64,000 nucleotides of DNA, taken from positions 62,001-126,000 of the forward strand of contig NZ_JAAQWN010000012.1 in NCBI RefSeq assembly GCF_012985465.1, given 5' to 3'. The stretch's first letter is position 1; the number at the start of each line of letters is the position of its first letter. The translations under genes and the position numbers were made by a program. Below, in pieces: positions 1 to 8,913 of this stretch. The notes beneath the pieces are model-generated. The model made no database searches, was not told the origin of the DNA, and saw nothing but the letters and a program-made list of their open reading frames with translations. This DNA comes from Pseudomonas sp. WS 5079. Lineage in GTDB: Bacteria; Pseudomonadota; Gammaproteobacteria; Pseudomonadales; Pseudomonadaceae.

Positions 1-989
1 TGCAGGACGACCTGCGGGCTGCGGGCCTGTCGACCGAGGTATTGGTCGGCGAGGGGGGCTTGTGTCAGGTGTCCGCCGCCTCTGAAGTGGATACTGTGGT
101 CGCCGCCATCGTCGGCGCTGCTGGCTTGCGTCCAACCCTCGCAGCGGTTGATGCGGGCAAAAAAATCCTGTTGGCCAATAAAGAAGCGCTGGTGATGTCC
201 GGTGCGCTGTTTATGCAGGCTGTGCGCAAGAGCGGCGCGGTGCTGTTGCCGCTGGACAGCGAACACAATGCGATTTTCCAGTGCATGCCGGGCGATTTTG
301 CCCGCGGCCTGAGCCAGGTGGGCGTACGGCGTATCTTGCTGACCGCCTCCGGTGGCCCGTTCCGCCAGACCCCATTGGCCGAGTTGGAGCACGTTTCTCC
401 CGATCAGGCCTGCGCCCATCCCAATTGGTCGATGGGGCGCAAGATCTCGGTGGATTCGGCGAGCATGATGAACAAGGGGCTCGAGCTGATCGAAGCCTGT
501 TGGCTGTTTGATGCTCGGGCCGAGCAGGTCGAGGTGGTGATTCATCCGCAAAGCGTGATTCATTCCCTGGTCGACTATGTGGATGGTTCGGTGTTGGCCC
601 AGTTGGGCAACCCGGACATGCGTACGCCAATCGCCAATGCCCTGGCCTGGCCCGAGCGGATCGATTCGGGGGTTGCACCCCTGGACCTGTTCGCCATCGC
701 ACGCCTGGATTTCGAAGCGCCGGATGACCAGCGCTTCCCCTGCCTGCGCCTGGCGCGTGAGGCGGCAGAGGCGGGCAACAGCGCTCCGGCTATGTTGAAT
801 GCGGCCAACGAGGTCGCGGTTGCTGCGTTTCTTGATCGGCGCATCCGCTTTCCACAGATCGCGAGTATCATCGAGGAAATTTTGAGTCTCGAGCCGGTGG
901 TTGCCGTAAATGATTTGGGCGCCGTATTCGAGGCGGATGCCAAGGCCCGGGTCTTGGCCGAGCAATGGTTGAAACGCCACGCAGGTTAG
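1..989 (+). CDS. dxr: 1-deoxy-D-xylulose 5-phosphate reductoisomerase, 3' part (partial)
   Basis: This enzyme catalyses the second step of the MEP isoprenoid pathway, converting 1-deoxy-D-xylulose 5-phosphate to MEP with NADPH and a divalent metal in the cytoplasm. The reading frame is open from base 3, giving 328 visible codons; family members run near 395-400 residues, so the start and the first strand of the NADPH fold lie outside the window. Visible family motifs are NKEALV, the substrate/metal loop DSASMMNKGLE, HPQSVIHS and the flexible loop region LGNPDMRTPIA. The stop at 987-989 is followed after 35 bases by rseP, as in other pseudomonads, where dxr sits in an isoprenoid/envelope operon. 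Identification is secure; only the 5' end is missing. Confidence 0.97.
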   Translation, partial: QDDLRAAGLSTEVLVGEGGLCQVSAASEVDTVVAAIVGAAGLRPTLAAVDAGKKILLANKEALVMSGALFMQAVRKSGAVLLPLDSEHNAIFQCMPGDFARGLSQVGVRRILLTASGGPFRQTPLAELEHVSPDQACAHPNWSMGRKISVDSASMMNKGLELIEACWLFDARAEQVEVVIHPQSVIHSLVDYVDGSVLAQLGNPDMRTPIANALAWPERIDSGVAPLDLFAIARLDFEAPDDQRFPCLRLAREAAEAGNSAPAMLNAANEVAVAAFLDRRIRFPQIASIIEEILSLEPVVAVNDLGAVFEADAKARVLAEQWLKRHAG

Positions 990-1024
990 TCGGCAGGCGC
1001 GGGATTGGAATGCGGAGAGATTAG

Positions 1025-2377
1025 ATGAGTGCGCTCTACATGATTGTCGGCACCCTGGTTGCTCTGGGTGTGCTGGTCACTTTTCACGAATTTGGTCATT
1101 TCTGGGTGGCGCGCCGTTGTGGCGTCAAGGTCCTGCGTTTTTCCGTGGGTTTTGGCATGCCGCTGCTGCGCTGGCACGACCGCAAGGGCACCGAATTCGT
1201 GATCGCCGCCATTCCCCTGGGTGGCTACGTCAAGATGCTCGACGAGCGCGAAGGCGAAGTGCCGGCTGATCAACTGGACCAATCTTTCAATCGCAAGACC
1301 GTTCGTCAGCGTATTGCCATCGTGGCGGCTGGCCCGATCGCCAACTTCCTGTTGGCCATGGTGTTTTTCTGGGTCCTGGCAATGCTGGGCAGCCAGCAGG
1401 TGCGCCCGGTTATCGGTGCGGTGGAGGCGGGCAGCATTGCAGCCAAGGCTGGTTTGAGCGCCGGGCAGGAAATTGTTGCTATTGATGGTGAACCGACTAC
1501 AGGCTGGGGGGCGGTCAATCTGCAGTTGGTTCGCCGCCTGGGTGAGAGTGGCACCGTACAGCTGGTGGTGCGCGAGCAGGACTCCACGGCCGAGACGCCG
1601 CGCGAGCTGGTACTGGACAAGTGGCTCAAGGGCGCTGACGAGCCTGACCCGATCAAATCCCTGGGGATTCGCCCATGGCGTCCGGCGCTGCCGCCGGTAC
1701 TGGCGGAGCTCGATCCCAAGGGGCCGGCCCAGGCTGCCGGCCTGAAGACCGGTGATCGTTTGCTGGCCCTTGATGGTCAGGCGCTGGGCGACTGGCAGCA
1801 AGTGGTTGATCTGGTTCGTGTACGTCCTGATACGAAAATTGTGCTGAAAGTTGAGCGCGACGGTGCTCAAATCGACGTCCCTGTTACCCTTGCGGTGCGC
1901 GGAGAGGCCAAGGCGGCCGGCGGGTATCTGGGGGCGGGGGTCAAAGGTGTCGAATGGCCGCCATCGATGGTGCGCGAGGTCAGCTTCGGGCCGTTGGCGG
2001 CAATTGGCGAGGGTGCACGACGCACTTGGACCATGAGCGTACTGACCCTCGATTCGCTGAAGAAAATGTTGTTCGGCGAGCTCTCGGTAAAAAACTTGAG
2101 TGGACCGATAACCATTGCTAAAGTGGCGGGCGCTTCTGCCCAGTCGGGTGTTGCTGATTTCCTGAATTTCCTGGCTTATCTGAGTATTAGCCTTGGGGTT
2201 CTGAATTTGTTGCCCATTCCAGTACTGGATGGGGGGCATCTGTTGTTTTATCTCGTCGAGTGGGTGCGTGGTCGCCCCTTGTCGGATCGGGTGCAGGGTT
2301 GGGGGATACAGATCGGTATCAGTTTGGTGGTTGGGGTGATGTTGTTAGCCCTGGTCAACGATCTGGGACGTCTGTAA
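1025..2377 (+). CDS. rseP: RseP, site-2 intramembrane zinc protease
   Basis: An inner-membrane M50 metalloprotease of 450 residues that carries out the second cut of an anti-sigma factor (MucA in Pseudomonas) and releases the envelope-stress sigma factor AlgU. The zinc motif HEFGH is at residues 21-25 in the first membrane helix, and the third ligand motif LDGG is at 401-404 in the C-terminal membrane region. Two PDZ-like segments lie roughly at residues 125-190 and 220-290 in the periplasmic part. The ATG at 1025 follows GGAGAG with good spacing. Placement between dxr and bamA is the usual one and links stress sensing to outer-membrane assembly. Confidence 0.97.
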   Translation: MSALYMIVGTLVALGVLVTFHEFGHFWVARRCGVKVLRFSVGFGMPLLRWHDRKGTEFVIAAIPLGGYVKMLDEREGEVPADQLDQSFNRKTVRQRIAIVAAGPIANFLLAMVFFWVLAMLGSQQVRPVIGAVEAGSIAAKAGLSAGQEIVAIDGEPTTGWGAVNLQLVRRLGESGTVQLVVREQDSTAETPRELVLDKWLKGADEPDPIKSLGIRPWRPALPPVLAELDPKGPAQAAGLKTGDRLLALDGQALGDWQQVVDLVRVRPDTKIVLKVERDGAQIDVPVTLAVRGEAKAAGGYLGAGVKGVEWPPSMVREVSFGPLAAIGEGARRTWTMSVLTLDSLKKMLFGELSVKNLSGPITIAKVAGASAQSGVADFLNFLAYLSISLGVLNLLPIPVLDGGHLLFYLVEWVRGRPLSDRVQGWGIQIGISLVVGVMLLALVNDLGRL

Positions 2378-2397
2378 CGCTTCGCTGAATTGCGAAT

Positions 2398-2424
2398 CTG
2401 CCGCATTTTGCGGCAGTTTGTTTA
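2398..2424 (+). terminator. Terminator-like hairpin between rseP and bamA
   Basis: The arms CTGCCGC (2398-2404) and GCGGCAG (2410-2416) form a 7-bp stem with a 5-base loop, followed by the T-rich run TTTGTTT. It sits 20 bases after the rseP stop and 28 bases before the bamA start. The stem is short, so termination is probably partial, and it could tune bamA expression relative to the upstream genes. This is read from sequence only. Confidence 0.5.
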
Positions 2425-2451
2425 TTGCCAGTTGGAATAAGAAAGGACTTC

Positions 2452-4839
2452 ATGAAACGTCTGCTGCTAACTGCGGTTCTCACCGTATTGATGATCGCCG
2501 AAGTTCACGCCGAGTCCTTCACCATCTCCGATATTCGCGTCAACGGCCTCCAGCGGGTTTCCGCGGGTAGCGTCTTTGGCGCCTTGCCGTTGAACGTTGG
2601 GGAACAGGCTGACGACCGTCGCCTGGTGGAATCCACTCGTGCGCTGTTCAAAACCGGCTTCTTTCAAGACATCCAACTGGGTCGTGAAGGCAACGTCCTG
2701 GTCATCACTGTCGTCGAGCGACCTTCTGTCGCCAGTATCGAGATCGAAGGCAACAAGGCGATCTCCACTGAAGACTTGATGAAAGGTCTCAAGCAATCCG
2801 GCCTGGCCGAAGGCGAGATCTTCCAGCGCGCCACCCTCGAAGGCGTGCGTAACGAGCTGCAACGTCAGTACGTTGCCCAAGGCCGCTACTCGGCTTCCGT
2901 GGAAACCGAAGTGGTGCCGCAGCCGCGCAACCGTGTTGGCCTGAAGGTCAACATCAACGAAGGCACCGTGGCGGCGATCCAGCACATCAACGTGGTGGGT
3001 AACACCAAGTTCGCCGACGAAGACCTGATCGACCTGTTCGAGCTCAAGACCACCAACTGGCTGTCGTTCTTCAAGAACGATGACAAGTACGCCCGTGAAA
3101 AACTCTCCGGTGACCTGGAGCGCTTGCGCTCCTATTACCTGGACCGTGGCTATATCAACATGGATATCGCTTCGACCCAGGTGTCCATCACCCCGGATAA
3201 GAAGCACGTGTACATCACCGTCAACGTCAACGAAGGCGAGAAGTACCGCGTTCGTGACGTGAAGCTCAGCGGCGACTTGAAAGTGCCTGAAGACCAGGTC
3301 AAGTCCCTGCTGTTGGTCCAAAAAGACCAGGTGTTCTCGCGCAAGCTGATGACCACCACTTCCGAACTGATCACCCGTCGCCTGGGTAACGAAGGCTATA
3401 CCTTCGCCAACGTCAACGGCGTGCCGACCCCACATGATGATGACCACACCGTGGACATCACTTTTGTCGTCGATCCGGGCAAGCGTGCCTACGTCAACCG
3501 CATCAACTTCCGTGGCAACACCAAGTCCGAGGACGAAGTGCTGCGTCGTGAAATGCGCCAGATGGAAGGTGGCTGGGCTTCGACCTACCTGATCGACCAG
3601 TCCAAGACCCGTCTTGAGCGCCTGGGCTTCTTCAAGGAAGTCAACGTCGAAACCCCGGCCGTACCGGGTGTGGATGACCAGGTCGACGTGAACTACGCAG
3701 TGGAAGAGCAAGCTTCCGGTTCGATCACCGCCAGCGTCGGTTTTGCACAGAGTGCCGGCCTGATCCTCGGTGGTTCGATCACCCAGAACAACTTCCTGGG
3801 TACCGGTAACAAAGTATCCATCGGCCTGACCCGCAGCGAATACCAGAGCCGCTACAACTTCGGTTATGTGGACCCCTACTGGACTGCTGACGGTGTGAGC
3901 CTGGGCTACAACGCCTTCTACCGCACCACCGACTACAAAGACCTCGACGTCGACGTTGCAAGCTATGCGATCGACAGCCTGGGTGCCGGTGTGAACGTGG
4001 GCTACCCGATCAGTGAGACCTCGCGTCTGACCTTCGGCCTGACCGCGCAGCAGGATGAGATCAAGACCGGTGTCTACACCGTGGATGAGATCTTCGACTT
4101 CACCCGCCGCGAAGGTGACAAGTTCCTCAACTTCAAGGCCTCGGCCGGTTGGTCCGAGTCCACCCTGAACAAAGGCGTGCTGGCCACCCGTGGTCACTCC
4201 CAGAGCCTGACCCTGGAAGCCACCACACCAGGTAGCGACCTGTCGTTCTTCAAGCTCGACTACCGTGGCCAGTTGTTCACGCCGTTGAGCGATAACTACA
4301 CCATGCGCCTGCACACGGAATTGGGCTATGGTGATGGCTACGGTTCGACCGATGGCTTGCCGTTCTACGAGAACTACTATGCCGGTGGCTTCAACTCGGT
4401 ACGTGGCTTCAAGGACAGCACCCTGGGTCCACGTGGTACGCCAAGCCGTGGTGTTGCTGAAACTGGTAACGTCGGCACCGTACGTGACTCAGACAATGAT
4501 CCGCTGCCGTTCGGTGGTAACGTGCTGATCCAAGGTGGTGCGGAAATTCTGTTCCCGCTGCCGTTCGTCAAGGACCAGCGCTCCCTGCGGACCTCGGTCT
4601 TCTGGGATGTGGGTAACGTATTCGACTCCAAGTGCGAGCAGATCCGTAACCCTAGCGGCTTGAAGTCCAACACCCAGTGCAACGACGTAAGCCTGAGCAA
4701 TCTGGCCAGTTCCGTGGGTGTGGGTGTGACCTGGATTACCGCCCTGGGCCCGTTGAGCTTCGCCTTGGCGATGCCAGTCAAGAAACCGGATAACGCTGAA
4801 ACCCAGATTTTCCAATTTTCCCTCGGCCAGACGTTCTAA
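2452..4839 (+). CDS. bamA: BamA, outer-membrane protein assembly factor
   Basis: The central Omp85 component of the BAM complex, which folds beta-barrel proteins into the outer membrane. The 795-residue product has a signal peptide ending near VHAES, five POTRA domains over about residues 22-420 and a C-terminal 16-strand barrel. The conserved L6-loop motif VRGF is at residues 650-653, and the protein ends in the C-terminal phenylalanine typical of barrel proteins. I chose ATG 2452 because AGAAAGGA lies just upstream and the signal peptide MKRLLLTAVL starts there; an in-frame TTG at 2425 would add nine residues that fit no signal sequence. The next gene encodes the periplasmic chaperone that delivers BamA clients. 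Confidence 0.97.
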   Translation: MKRLLLTAVLTVLMIAEVHAESFTISDIRVNGLQRVSAGSVFGALPLNVGEQADDRRLVESTRALFKTGFFQDIQLGREGNVLVITVVERPSVASIEIEGNKAISTEDLMKGLKQSGLAEGEIFQRATLEGVRNELQRQYVAQGRYSASVETEVVPQPRNRVGLKVNINEGTVAAIQHINVVGNTKFADEDLIDLFELKTTNWLSFFKNDDKYAREKLSGDLERLRSYYLDRGYINMDIASTQVSITPDKKHVYITVNVNEGEKYRVRDVKLSGDLKVPEDQVKSLLLVQKDQVFSRKLMTTTSELITRRLGNEGYTFANVNGVPTPHDDDHTVDITFVVDPGKRAYVNRINFRGNTKSEDEVLRREMRQMEGGWASTYLIDQSKTRLERLGFFKEVNVETPAVPGVDDQVDVNYAVEEQASGSITASVGFAQSAGLILGGSITQNNFLGTGNKVSIGLTRSEYQSRYNFGYVDPYWTADGVSLGYNAFYRTTDYKDLDVDVASYAIDSLGAGVNVGYPISETSRLTFGLTAQQDEIKTGVYTVDEIFDFTRREGDKFLNFKASAGWSESTLNKGVLATRGHSQSLTLEATTPGSDLSFFKLDYRGQLFTPLSDNYTMRLHTELGYGDGYGSTDGLPFYENYYAGGFNSVRGFKDSTLGPRGTPSRGVAETGNVGTVRDSDNDPLPFGGNVLIQGGAEILFPLPFVKDQRSLRTSVFWDVGNVFDSKCEQIRNPSGLKSNTQCNDVSLSNLASSVGVGVTWITALGPLSFALAMPVKKPDNAETQIFQFSLGQTF

Positions 4840-4884
4840 GCGTCCGACCCAAGATAACGACAACGGATTCTGTAGGAGTGCATC

Positions 4885-5388
4885 GTGCGTAAGTTGACTC
4901 AATTGGTTCTTCTGGCAACCGTGCTGGTCGCAACCCCGGCGTTTGCCGAAATGAAAATCGCCGTCCTGAACTATCAGATGGCCCTGCTGGAATCCGATGC
5001 GGCCAAGAAGTACGCCGTGGATGCCGAGAAAAAATTTGGTCCGCAACTGACCAAGCTCAAGACCCTGGAAAGCAGTGCCAAGGGCATCCAGGACCGCCTG
5101 GTCGCCGGTGGCGATAAAATGCAGCAAGGCGAGCGCGAGCGTCTGGAGCTTGAGTTCAAGCAAAAGGCCCGTGACTATCAGTTCCAATCCAAGGAGCTGA
5201 ACGAAGCCAAGGCTGTTGCTGACCGTGAAATGCTCAAGCAACTGAAGCCTAAACTCGACAGCGCCGTGGAAGAGGTCATCAAGAAAGGTGCCTTTGACCT
5301 GGTCTTCGAGCGTGGCGCCGTGATTGACGTCAAGCCTCAATACGACATCACCCGCCAGGTGATCGAGCGCATGAACCAGCTGAAGTAA
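4885..5388 (+). CDS. skp: Skp/OmpH periplasmic chaperone
   Basis: A 167-residue periplasmic chaperone that holds unfolded outer-membrane proteins in transit to BamA. It has a signal peptide with a predicted cut after AFA (about residue 21), then a mostly helical, charge-rich body with long alpha-helical stretches, as expected for the tentacles of the jellyfish-shaped trimer. The start is GTG at 4885, preceded by TAGGAG with good spacing. It lies 46 bases after bamA and 3 bases before lpxD, so all three are very likely co-transcribed. Family length is around 160-170 residues, so this copy is intact. Confidence 0.95.
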   Translation: MRKLTQLVLLATVLVATPAFAEMKIAVLNYQMALLESDAAKKYAVDAEKKFGPQLTKLKTLESSAKGIQDRLVAGGDKMQQGERERLELEFKQKARDYQFQSKELNEAKAVADREMLKQLKPKLDSAVEEVIKKGAFDLVFERGAVIDVKPQYDITRQVIERMNQLK

Positions 5389-5391
5389 GCC

Positions 5392-6447
5392 ATGACCGCG
5401 ACTATCAAACTCGGTCAATTGGCCGAGTTCCTGGGGGCTACCTTGCGTGGCTCCAAGGAGAAGGAAATCACTGGGCTAGCCACCTTGCAGGAGGCTGGCC
5501 CAGCTCAGTTGAGCTTCCTCGCAAATCCCCAATACCGTAAATACCTGGGCGACAGCCAGGCCGCAGCCGTGTTGCTGAAGGCCGCTGACGCCGAGACGTT
5601 TGCCGGGGATGCGCTGGTGGTGGCCGACCCTTATGCCGCATACGCGCGGGTTTCCCACTTGTTCGACCCGAAACCCAAGGCTGCCCCTGGTATCCATCCT
5701 TCTGCGGTCATTGCCAATGATGCACTGGTGGATCCTGCGGCCAGCATCGGTGCTTTTGCGGTTATCGAAAGTGGTGCGCGCATTGGTGCCGGCGTGACTG
5801 TTGGTGCCCATTGCTTTATCGGTGCTCGCAGCGAAATCGGTGCAGGCGGCTGGCTCGCGCCGCGCGTGACCCTGTACCACGATGTGCGTATCGGGCAGCG
5901 GGTAGTGATTCAGTCGGGTGCCGTGATCGGCGGCGAAGGCTTCGGCTTTGCCAATGAGAAGGGCATCTGGCAGAAGATCGCCCAGGTCGGCGGTGTGCTG
6001 ATCGGTCACGATGTGGAGATCGGTGTCAACACTGCTGTCGATCGCGGGGCCTTGGCCGATACGGTGATTGGCAATGGTGTGAAGTTGGATAACCAGATCC
6101 AGATCGCCCACAACGTACAGATTGGCGATCACACGGCCATGGCCGCGTGCGTCGGCATCTCCGGCAGCACCAAGATCGGCAAGCATTGCATGCTGGCCGG
6201 CGGTGTCGGCTTGGTGGGCCATATTGAAATCTGTGACAACGTATTCATTACCGGCATGACGATGGTGACCCACTCGATTACCGAGCCAGGGGCCTACTCT
6301 TCCGGTACAGCGATGCAACCCGCGGCCGAGTGGCGCAAGAGCGCGGCCCGTTTAAGGCAGCTCGACGACATGGCGCGGCGCCTGAAACATCTGGAAAAGC
6401 GTGTTGGGGACGTGACCCCTGGCAGTAATGTTTCATCAGATGGCTGA
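5392..6447 (+). CDS. lpxD: LpxD, UDP-3-O-acylglucosamine N-acyltransferase
   Basis: Third enzyme of lipid A synthesis; it transfers a 3-hydroxyacyl chain from acyl-ACP to the 2-amino group of UDP-3-O-acylglucosamine. The 351-residue product has an N-terminal uridine-binding domain (to about residue 100), a long left-handed beta-helix of hexapeptide repeats and a C-terminal helical arm. The catalytic histidine is H240, in QIQIAHNVQIG. The ATG at 5392 comes directly after the skp stop. It is the first of the lpxD-fabZ-lpxA-lpxB set, where the lipid A acyl donor and its users are encoded together. Confidence 0.97.
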   Translation: MTATIKLGQLAEFLGATLRGSKEKEITGLATLQEAGPAQLSFLANPQYRKYLGDSQAAAVLLKAADAETFAGDALVVADPYAAYARVSHLFDPKPKAAPGIHPSAVIANDALVDPAASIGAFAVIESGARIGAGVTVGAHCFIGARSEIGAGGWLAPRVTLYHDVRIGQRVVIQSGAVIGGEGFGFANEKGIWQKIAQVGGVLIGHDVEIGVNTAVDRGALADTVIGNGVKLDNQIQIAHNVQIGDHTAMAACVGISGSTKIGKHCMLAGGVGLVGHIEICDNVFITGMTMVTHSITEPGAYSSGTAMQPAAEWRKSAARLRQLDDMARRLKHLEKRVGDVTPGSNVSSDG

Positions 6448-6557
6448 TACCATTTCCATATCAAGTGTGCACAGCAGCTAGACTGCCTTCTTGATTTGCT
6501 AGAGGGGCGTGCCTTAGTCCGCGCGCTCCCAATCTTTATTACAGGCTTCCCCCCGAA

Positions 6558-6998
6558 ATGATGGACATCAACGAGATTCGCGAATACCTGCCTCACCGTT
6601 ACCCGTTCCTACTGGTGGACCGTGTAGTGGAACTGAATGTTGAGGAAAAGCGCATTCGTGCCTACAAGAATGTCAGCATCAACGAACCATTCTTCAATGG
6701 TCATTTCCCCGCGCATCCAATCATGCCGGGCGTGTTGATCATCGAAGCGATGGCGCAGGCCGCTGGTATCCTGGGTTTTAAAATGCTCGACCTGAAGCCT
6801 GCCGACGGCACGCTTTACTATTTCGTGGGCTCCGACAAGCTGCGCTTTCGCAACCCGGTCACCCCAGGCGACCAGTTGATCCTGGAAGCCAAGTTCGTGA
6901 GCTGCAAGCGCCAGATCTGGAAATTCGAATGCCAGGCGTCCGTTGACGGCAAGCCTGTGTGTTCCGCCGAAATCATCTGTGCGGAACGCAAACTATGA
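6558..6998 (+). CDS. fabZ: FabZ, 3-hydroxyacyl-ACP dehydratase
   Basis: This enzyme dehydrates 3-hydroxyacyl-ACP in fatty-acid elongation and thereby competes with the LpxA/LpxD acyltransferases for the same 3-hydroxyacyl-ACP pool. It is a 146-residue hot-dog fold protein with catalytic H49 and E63 in HFPAHPIMPG and IIEAMAQ. Two consecutive ATG codons (6558 and 6561) are possible starts, and the second would give the usual MDINEIREYLPHRYPF beginning. A 110-base gap separates it from lpxD, and its stop overlaps the lpxA start (ATGA), so fabZ and lpxA are translationally coupled. Confidence 0.96.
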   Translation: MMDINEIREYLPHRYPFLLVDRVVELNVEEKRIRAYKNVSINEPFFNGHFPAHPIMPGVLIIEAMAQAAGILGFKMLDLKPADGTLYYFVGSDKLRFRNPVTPGDQLILEAKFVSCKRQIWKFECQASVDGKPVCSAEIICAERKL

Positions 6999-7771
6999 GT
7001 TTGATTGACCCTCGCGCAATCATCGATCCGACGGCCGTGCTGGCCGCCGACGTTGAGGTCGGCCCTTGGTCGATCATCGGCGCTGGTGTGGAAATCGGCG
7101 AGGGAACAGTCATCGGGCCGCACGTGATCCTCAAGGGGCCGACCCGCATTGGCAAACACAACCGCATCTACCAGTTTTCCTCGGTAGGTGAAGATACGCC
7201 GGACATGAAGTACAAGGGTGAAGAAACCCGCCTGGTAATCGGTGATCACAACATCATTCGTGAAGGCGTGACCATTCATCGTGGCACTGTGCAGGACCGG
7301 GCAGAAACTACCCTGGGTGATCACAATCTGGTGATGGCCTACGCGCATATCGGACACGACAGCGTTATTGGCAACCACTGCATCCTGGTCAACAACACTG
7401 CACTGGCCGGCCATGTGCATGTTGACGACTGGGCGATCCTGTCTGGTTTTACCCTGGTGCATCAGTACTGCCATATCGGCGCCCACAGCTTTTCCGGCAT
7501 GGGCACTGCTATTGGCAAGGATGTGCCGGCGTTCGTCACGGTATTTGGCAACCCTGCCGAAGCCCGCAGCATGAACTTCGAAGGCATGCGCCGCCGGGGT
7601 TTCAGCGAAGAGGCCATTCACGCCCTGCGTCGCGCCTATAAGGTGGTGTATCGCCAGGGCCTGACGGTTGAGCAGGCATTGGCCGAACTGGCCGAGCCAG
7701 CGGCGCTGTTTCCAGAGGTTGCCATCTTCCGTGATTCGATCCAGGCATCGACTCGCGGCATCACCCGCTGA
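6995..7771 (+). CDS. lpxA: LpxA, UDP-N-acetylglucosamine acyltransferase
   Basis: First enzyme of lipid A synthesis, adding a 3-hydroxyacyl chain to the 3-OH of UDP-GlcNAc. The 258-residue product consists of hexapeptide repeats forming a left-handed beta-helix plus a C-terminal helical part. The catalytic histidine is H121 in AYAHIGHDSVIG, equivalent to E. coli H125. I chose ATG 6995, which overlaps the fabZ stop; a longer in-frame reading from 6959 lies wholly inside fabZ and does not match the family. The Pseudomonas enzyme prefers C10 acyl chains, which is family knowledge rather than something visible here. Confidence 0.97.
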   Translation: MSLIDPRAIIDPTAVLAADVEVGPWSIIGAGVEIGEGTVIGPHVILKGPTRIGKHNRIYQFSSVGEDTPDMKYKGEETRLVIGDHNIIREGVTIHRGTVQDRAETTLGDHNLVMAYAHIGHDSVIGNHCILVNNTALAGHVHVDDWAILSGFTLVHQYCHIGAHSFSGMGTAIGKDVPAFVTVFGNPAEARSMNFEGMRRRGFSEEAIHALRRAYKVVYRQGLTVEQALAELAEPAALFPEVAIFRDSIQASTRGITR

Positions 7772-7773
7772 TC

Positions 7774-8913
7774 ATGGCCACGCTGCGTATTGCATTGGTG
7801 GCCGGAGAAGCTTCCGGCGATATCCTCGGCGCTGGCCTGATGCGCGCCATCAAGGCGCAGCATCCAGCTGTTGAGTTTATTGGGGTCGGCGGCCCGCTGA
7901 TGCAGGCCGAAGGCCTGACTTCCTACTTTCCCATGGAGCGTTTGTCGGTCATGGGGCTGGTGGAAGTGCTGGGGCGCCTTCGCGAGCTGCTGGCTCGGCG
8001 CAAACTGCTGATCCAGACCCTGATTGCCGAAAAACCGGACGTCTTTATCGGTATCGACGCACCGGACTTCACCCTCAATATCGAACTCAAGCTGCGTCAA
8101 GCCGGAATCAAGACCGTGCATTACGTCAGCCCGTCCGTGTGGGCGTGGCGGCAGAAGCGCGTGCTGAAGATCCGCGAAGGCTGCGACCTGATGCTGACCC
8201 TACTGCCTTTCGAGGCGCGGTTCTATGAAGAGAAGGGCGTGCCGGTAAGGTTTGTCGGCCATACCCTGGCCGACACCATCCCGCTACAGGCGGATCGCGC
8301 CGCTGCGCGCGCCGAGTTGGGCCTGCCCGACGGGCCGCTGGTGGCGTTGATGCCCGGCAGCCGTGGCGGTGAGGTCGGTCGCCTGGGCGCACTGTTTTTC
8401 GATGCGGCCCAGCGCCTGCAGGCGTTGAAGCCAGGAGTGCGATTTGTACTGCCGTGCGCCAGCCCGCAGCGCCGTGCACAGATCGAAGCCTTGCTGGTGG
8501 GGCGCGACTTGCCGTTGACGCTGCTCGATGGTGGTTCGCACCTGGCTCTGGCCGCCTGTGACGCGGTGTTGATCGCCTCTGGTACCGCCACGCTGGAGGC
8601 CTTGCTCTACAAACGCCCGATGGTCGTGGCCTATCGTTTGGCGCCGCTGACCTACTGGATTCTCAAGCGCATGGTCAAAAGTCCTTACATCTCTTTGCCC
8701 AACCTGCTTGCCCAGCGCCTGTTGGTGCCGGAGTTGCTGCAGGACGCTGCAACCCCCGAAGCATTGGCCCAGACCATTCTGCCGTTGATCGACGGTGGTG
8801 AAGAGCAGACCCGTGGGTTCGACGAAATTCACCGTACCTTGCGCCGTGATGCGTCGAACCAGGCCGCAGATGCCGTATTGACCTTGATCGGCCGCCAGCA
8901 GGAAACCCTATGA
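7774..8913 (+). CDS. lpxB: LpxB, lipid A disaccharide synthase
   Basis: A membrane-associated GT19 glycosyltransferase that joins lipid X to UDP-2,3-diacylglucosamine to form the lipid A disaccharide. The 379-residue product begins with a Rossmann-like glycine-rich segment (VAGEASGDILG) and contains the conserved blocks SPSVWAWRQKR and PGSRGGEVGR, and the C-terminal YISLPNLLA. It starts 3 bases after lpxA and ends overlapping the rnhB start (ATGA). Length and motifs are those of an intact enzyme. Confidence 0.97.
   Translation: MATLRIALVAGEASGDILGAGLMRAIKAQHPAVEFIGVGGPLMQAEGLTSYFPMERLSVMGLVEVLGRLRELLARRKLLIQTLIAEKPDVFIGIDAPDFTLNIELKLRQAGIKTVHYVSPSVWAWRQKRVLKIREGCDLMLTLLPFEARFYEEKGVPVRFVGHTLADTIPLQADRAAARAELGLPDGPLVALMPGSRGGEVGRLGALFFDAAQRLQALKPGVRFVLPCASPQRRAQIEALLVGRDLPLTLLDGGSHLALAACDAVLIASGTATLEALLYKRPMVVAYRLAPLTYWILKRMVKSPYISLPNLLAQRLLVPELLQDAATPEALAQTILPLIDGGEEQTRGFDEIHRTLRRDASNQAADAVLTLIGRQQETL

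Noticed and set aside
2467..4314. A 615-codon open frame antisense to bamA
   Set aside because: It is a mirror of the strongly biased bamA codons; it has no ribosome-binding site, its product is compositionally odd and it lies fully inside a certain gene.
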